A stretch of 64,000 nucleotides of DNA from Limnephilus marmoratus (taxonomy: Eukaryota > Arthropoda > Insecta > Trichoptera > Limnephilidae), in the NCBI GenBank assembly GCA_917880885.1, contig OU862923.1:22480770-22544769 (forward strand). Reading direction: 5' to 3'. Both the position numbers and the translations under genes were made by a program. Positions 63,791 through 64,000 of the stretch are shown here, one piece after another (positions within the stretch are counted from its first letter, which is position 1; every line of letters starts with the position of its first letter). The notes beneath the pieces were generated by a model. That model had not been told where the DNA came from and made no database searches. It was given only the letters and a program-made list of their open reading frames with translations.

Positions 63791-64000
63791 GAGGGCATTA
63801 CCAGAGAAAGCCGGAAATACGTAATTTTCAAAAAAGTTTTTAGACGTATTGACTCTTTTCCACAAAAAATTATAAATGGATTTCGAAAGATTGTTCTTTT
63901 ATCTAGCATAGTTATGTAATAAATTTTTAGAATTTTTTTTAATTTTTAGTATAATAAGGTTATTCCATAGGTCGTTGGCAGATTTGTTAAATTTTCAAAA
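63788..64000 (+). repeat. Dispersed repeat D, copy c (runs off the window)
   Basis: AGAGGGCATTACCAGAGAAA, TTAGACGTATTGACTCTTTT and AGGTCGTTGGCAGATTTGTT match 23578-23790 in the same orientation. It continues beyond the window end. Confidence 0.8.

Noticed and set aside
1..64000. CRISPR array, bacterial operons or prophage
   Set aside because: No regularly spaced short repeats with unique spacers, no ribosome-binding-site gene rows; all coding traces are eukaryotic transposable elements.

Overview
The window looks like repeat-dense nuclear DNA of an insect or close arthropod relative. It is AT-rich. No bacterial operon, rRNA or long host open reading frame is visible. What can be recognised is almost entirely transposable elements: non-LTR retrotransposons (LINEs), hAT, piggyBac, mariner, PIF/Harbinger and Helitron elements, and tRNA-derived SINEs. 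The mix fits insects, but the species cannot be named from sequence alone. The only candidate host gene is a small two-exon THAP-domain gene or gene relic at 3.3-4.1 kb. Two polypyrimidine-AG/GTAAG sites on the + strand (5.8 and 51.1 kb) look like zero-length-exon (recursive) splice sites, so the window could lie inside a very long intron of a + strand gene.

Layout. 0-5 kb: Helitron ends, a LINE 3' fragment, a TIR element and the THAP exons. 5-10 kb: a TIR-bounded element carrying reverse-transcriptase sequence, then LINE fragments. 10-13 kb: two tandem arrays in inverted orientation, a SINE and two Harbinger-type MITEs. 14-17.6 kb: two LINE pieces, one split by a Harbinger element. 19-24.5 kb: a deeply nested block (one dispersed repeat containing a probable solo LTR, a Harbinger element, a piggyBac element and a MITE). 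25-32 kb: two hAT elements, one split by a LINE. 32-37 kb: purine-rich array, MITEs, mariner, SINEs, Helitron. 38-46 kb: Helitrons, hAT elements, LINE 3' ends, and an inverted-repeat element with hammerhead-like ends. 46-50.5 kb: purine-rich array, then a LINE split by a hAT with an exact 8-bp duplication. 51-55 kb: internally deleted mariner, and a foldback element about 1.06 kb long. 57-60 kb: a Helitron containing a 494-bp almost perfect palindrome whose arms each hold a tRNA-like gene; a short hAT lies nearby. 60-64 kb: LINE pieces and a truncated LINE with an intact FADD box.

The elements rarely work together. They form a layered record of insertion, and for several insertions another copy of the target repeat elsewhere in the window still shows the uninterrupted site. 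Most promising for something new: the tRNA palindrome; four hammerhead-ribozyme-like motifs plus a degenerate fifth; the recursive-splice-like sites; reverse-transcriptase sequence inside two TIR-bounded elements; the approximately 200-bp repeat array in a hAT pair; and the mirrored tandem arrays at 10.5-10.9 kb.
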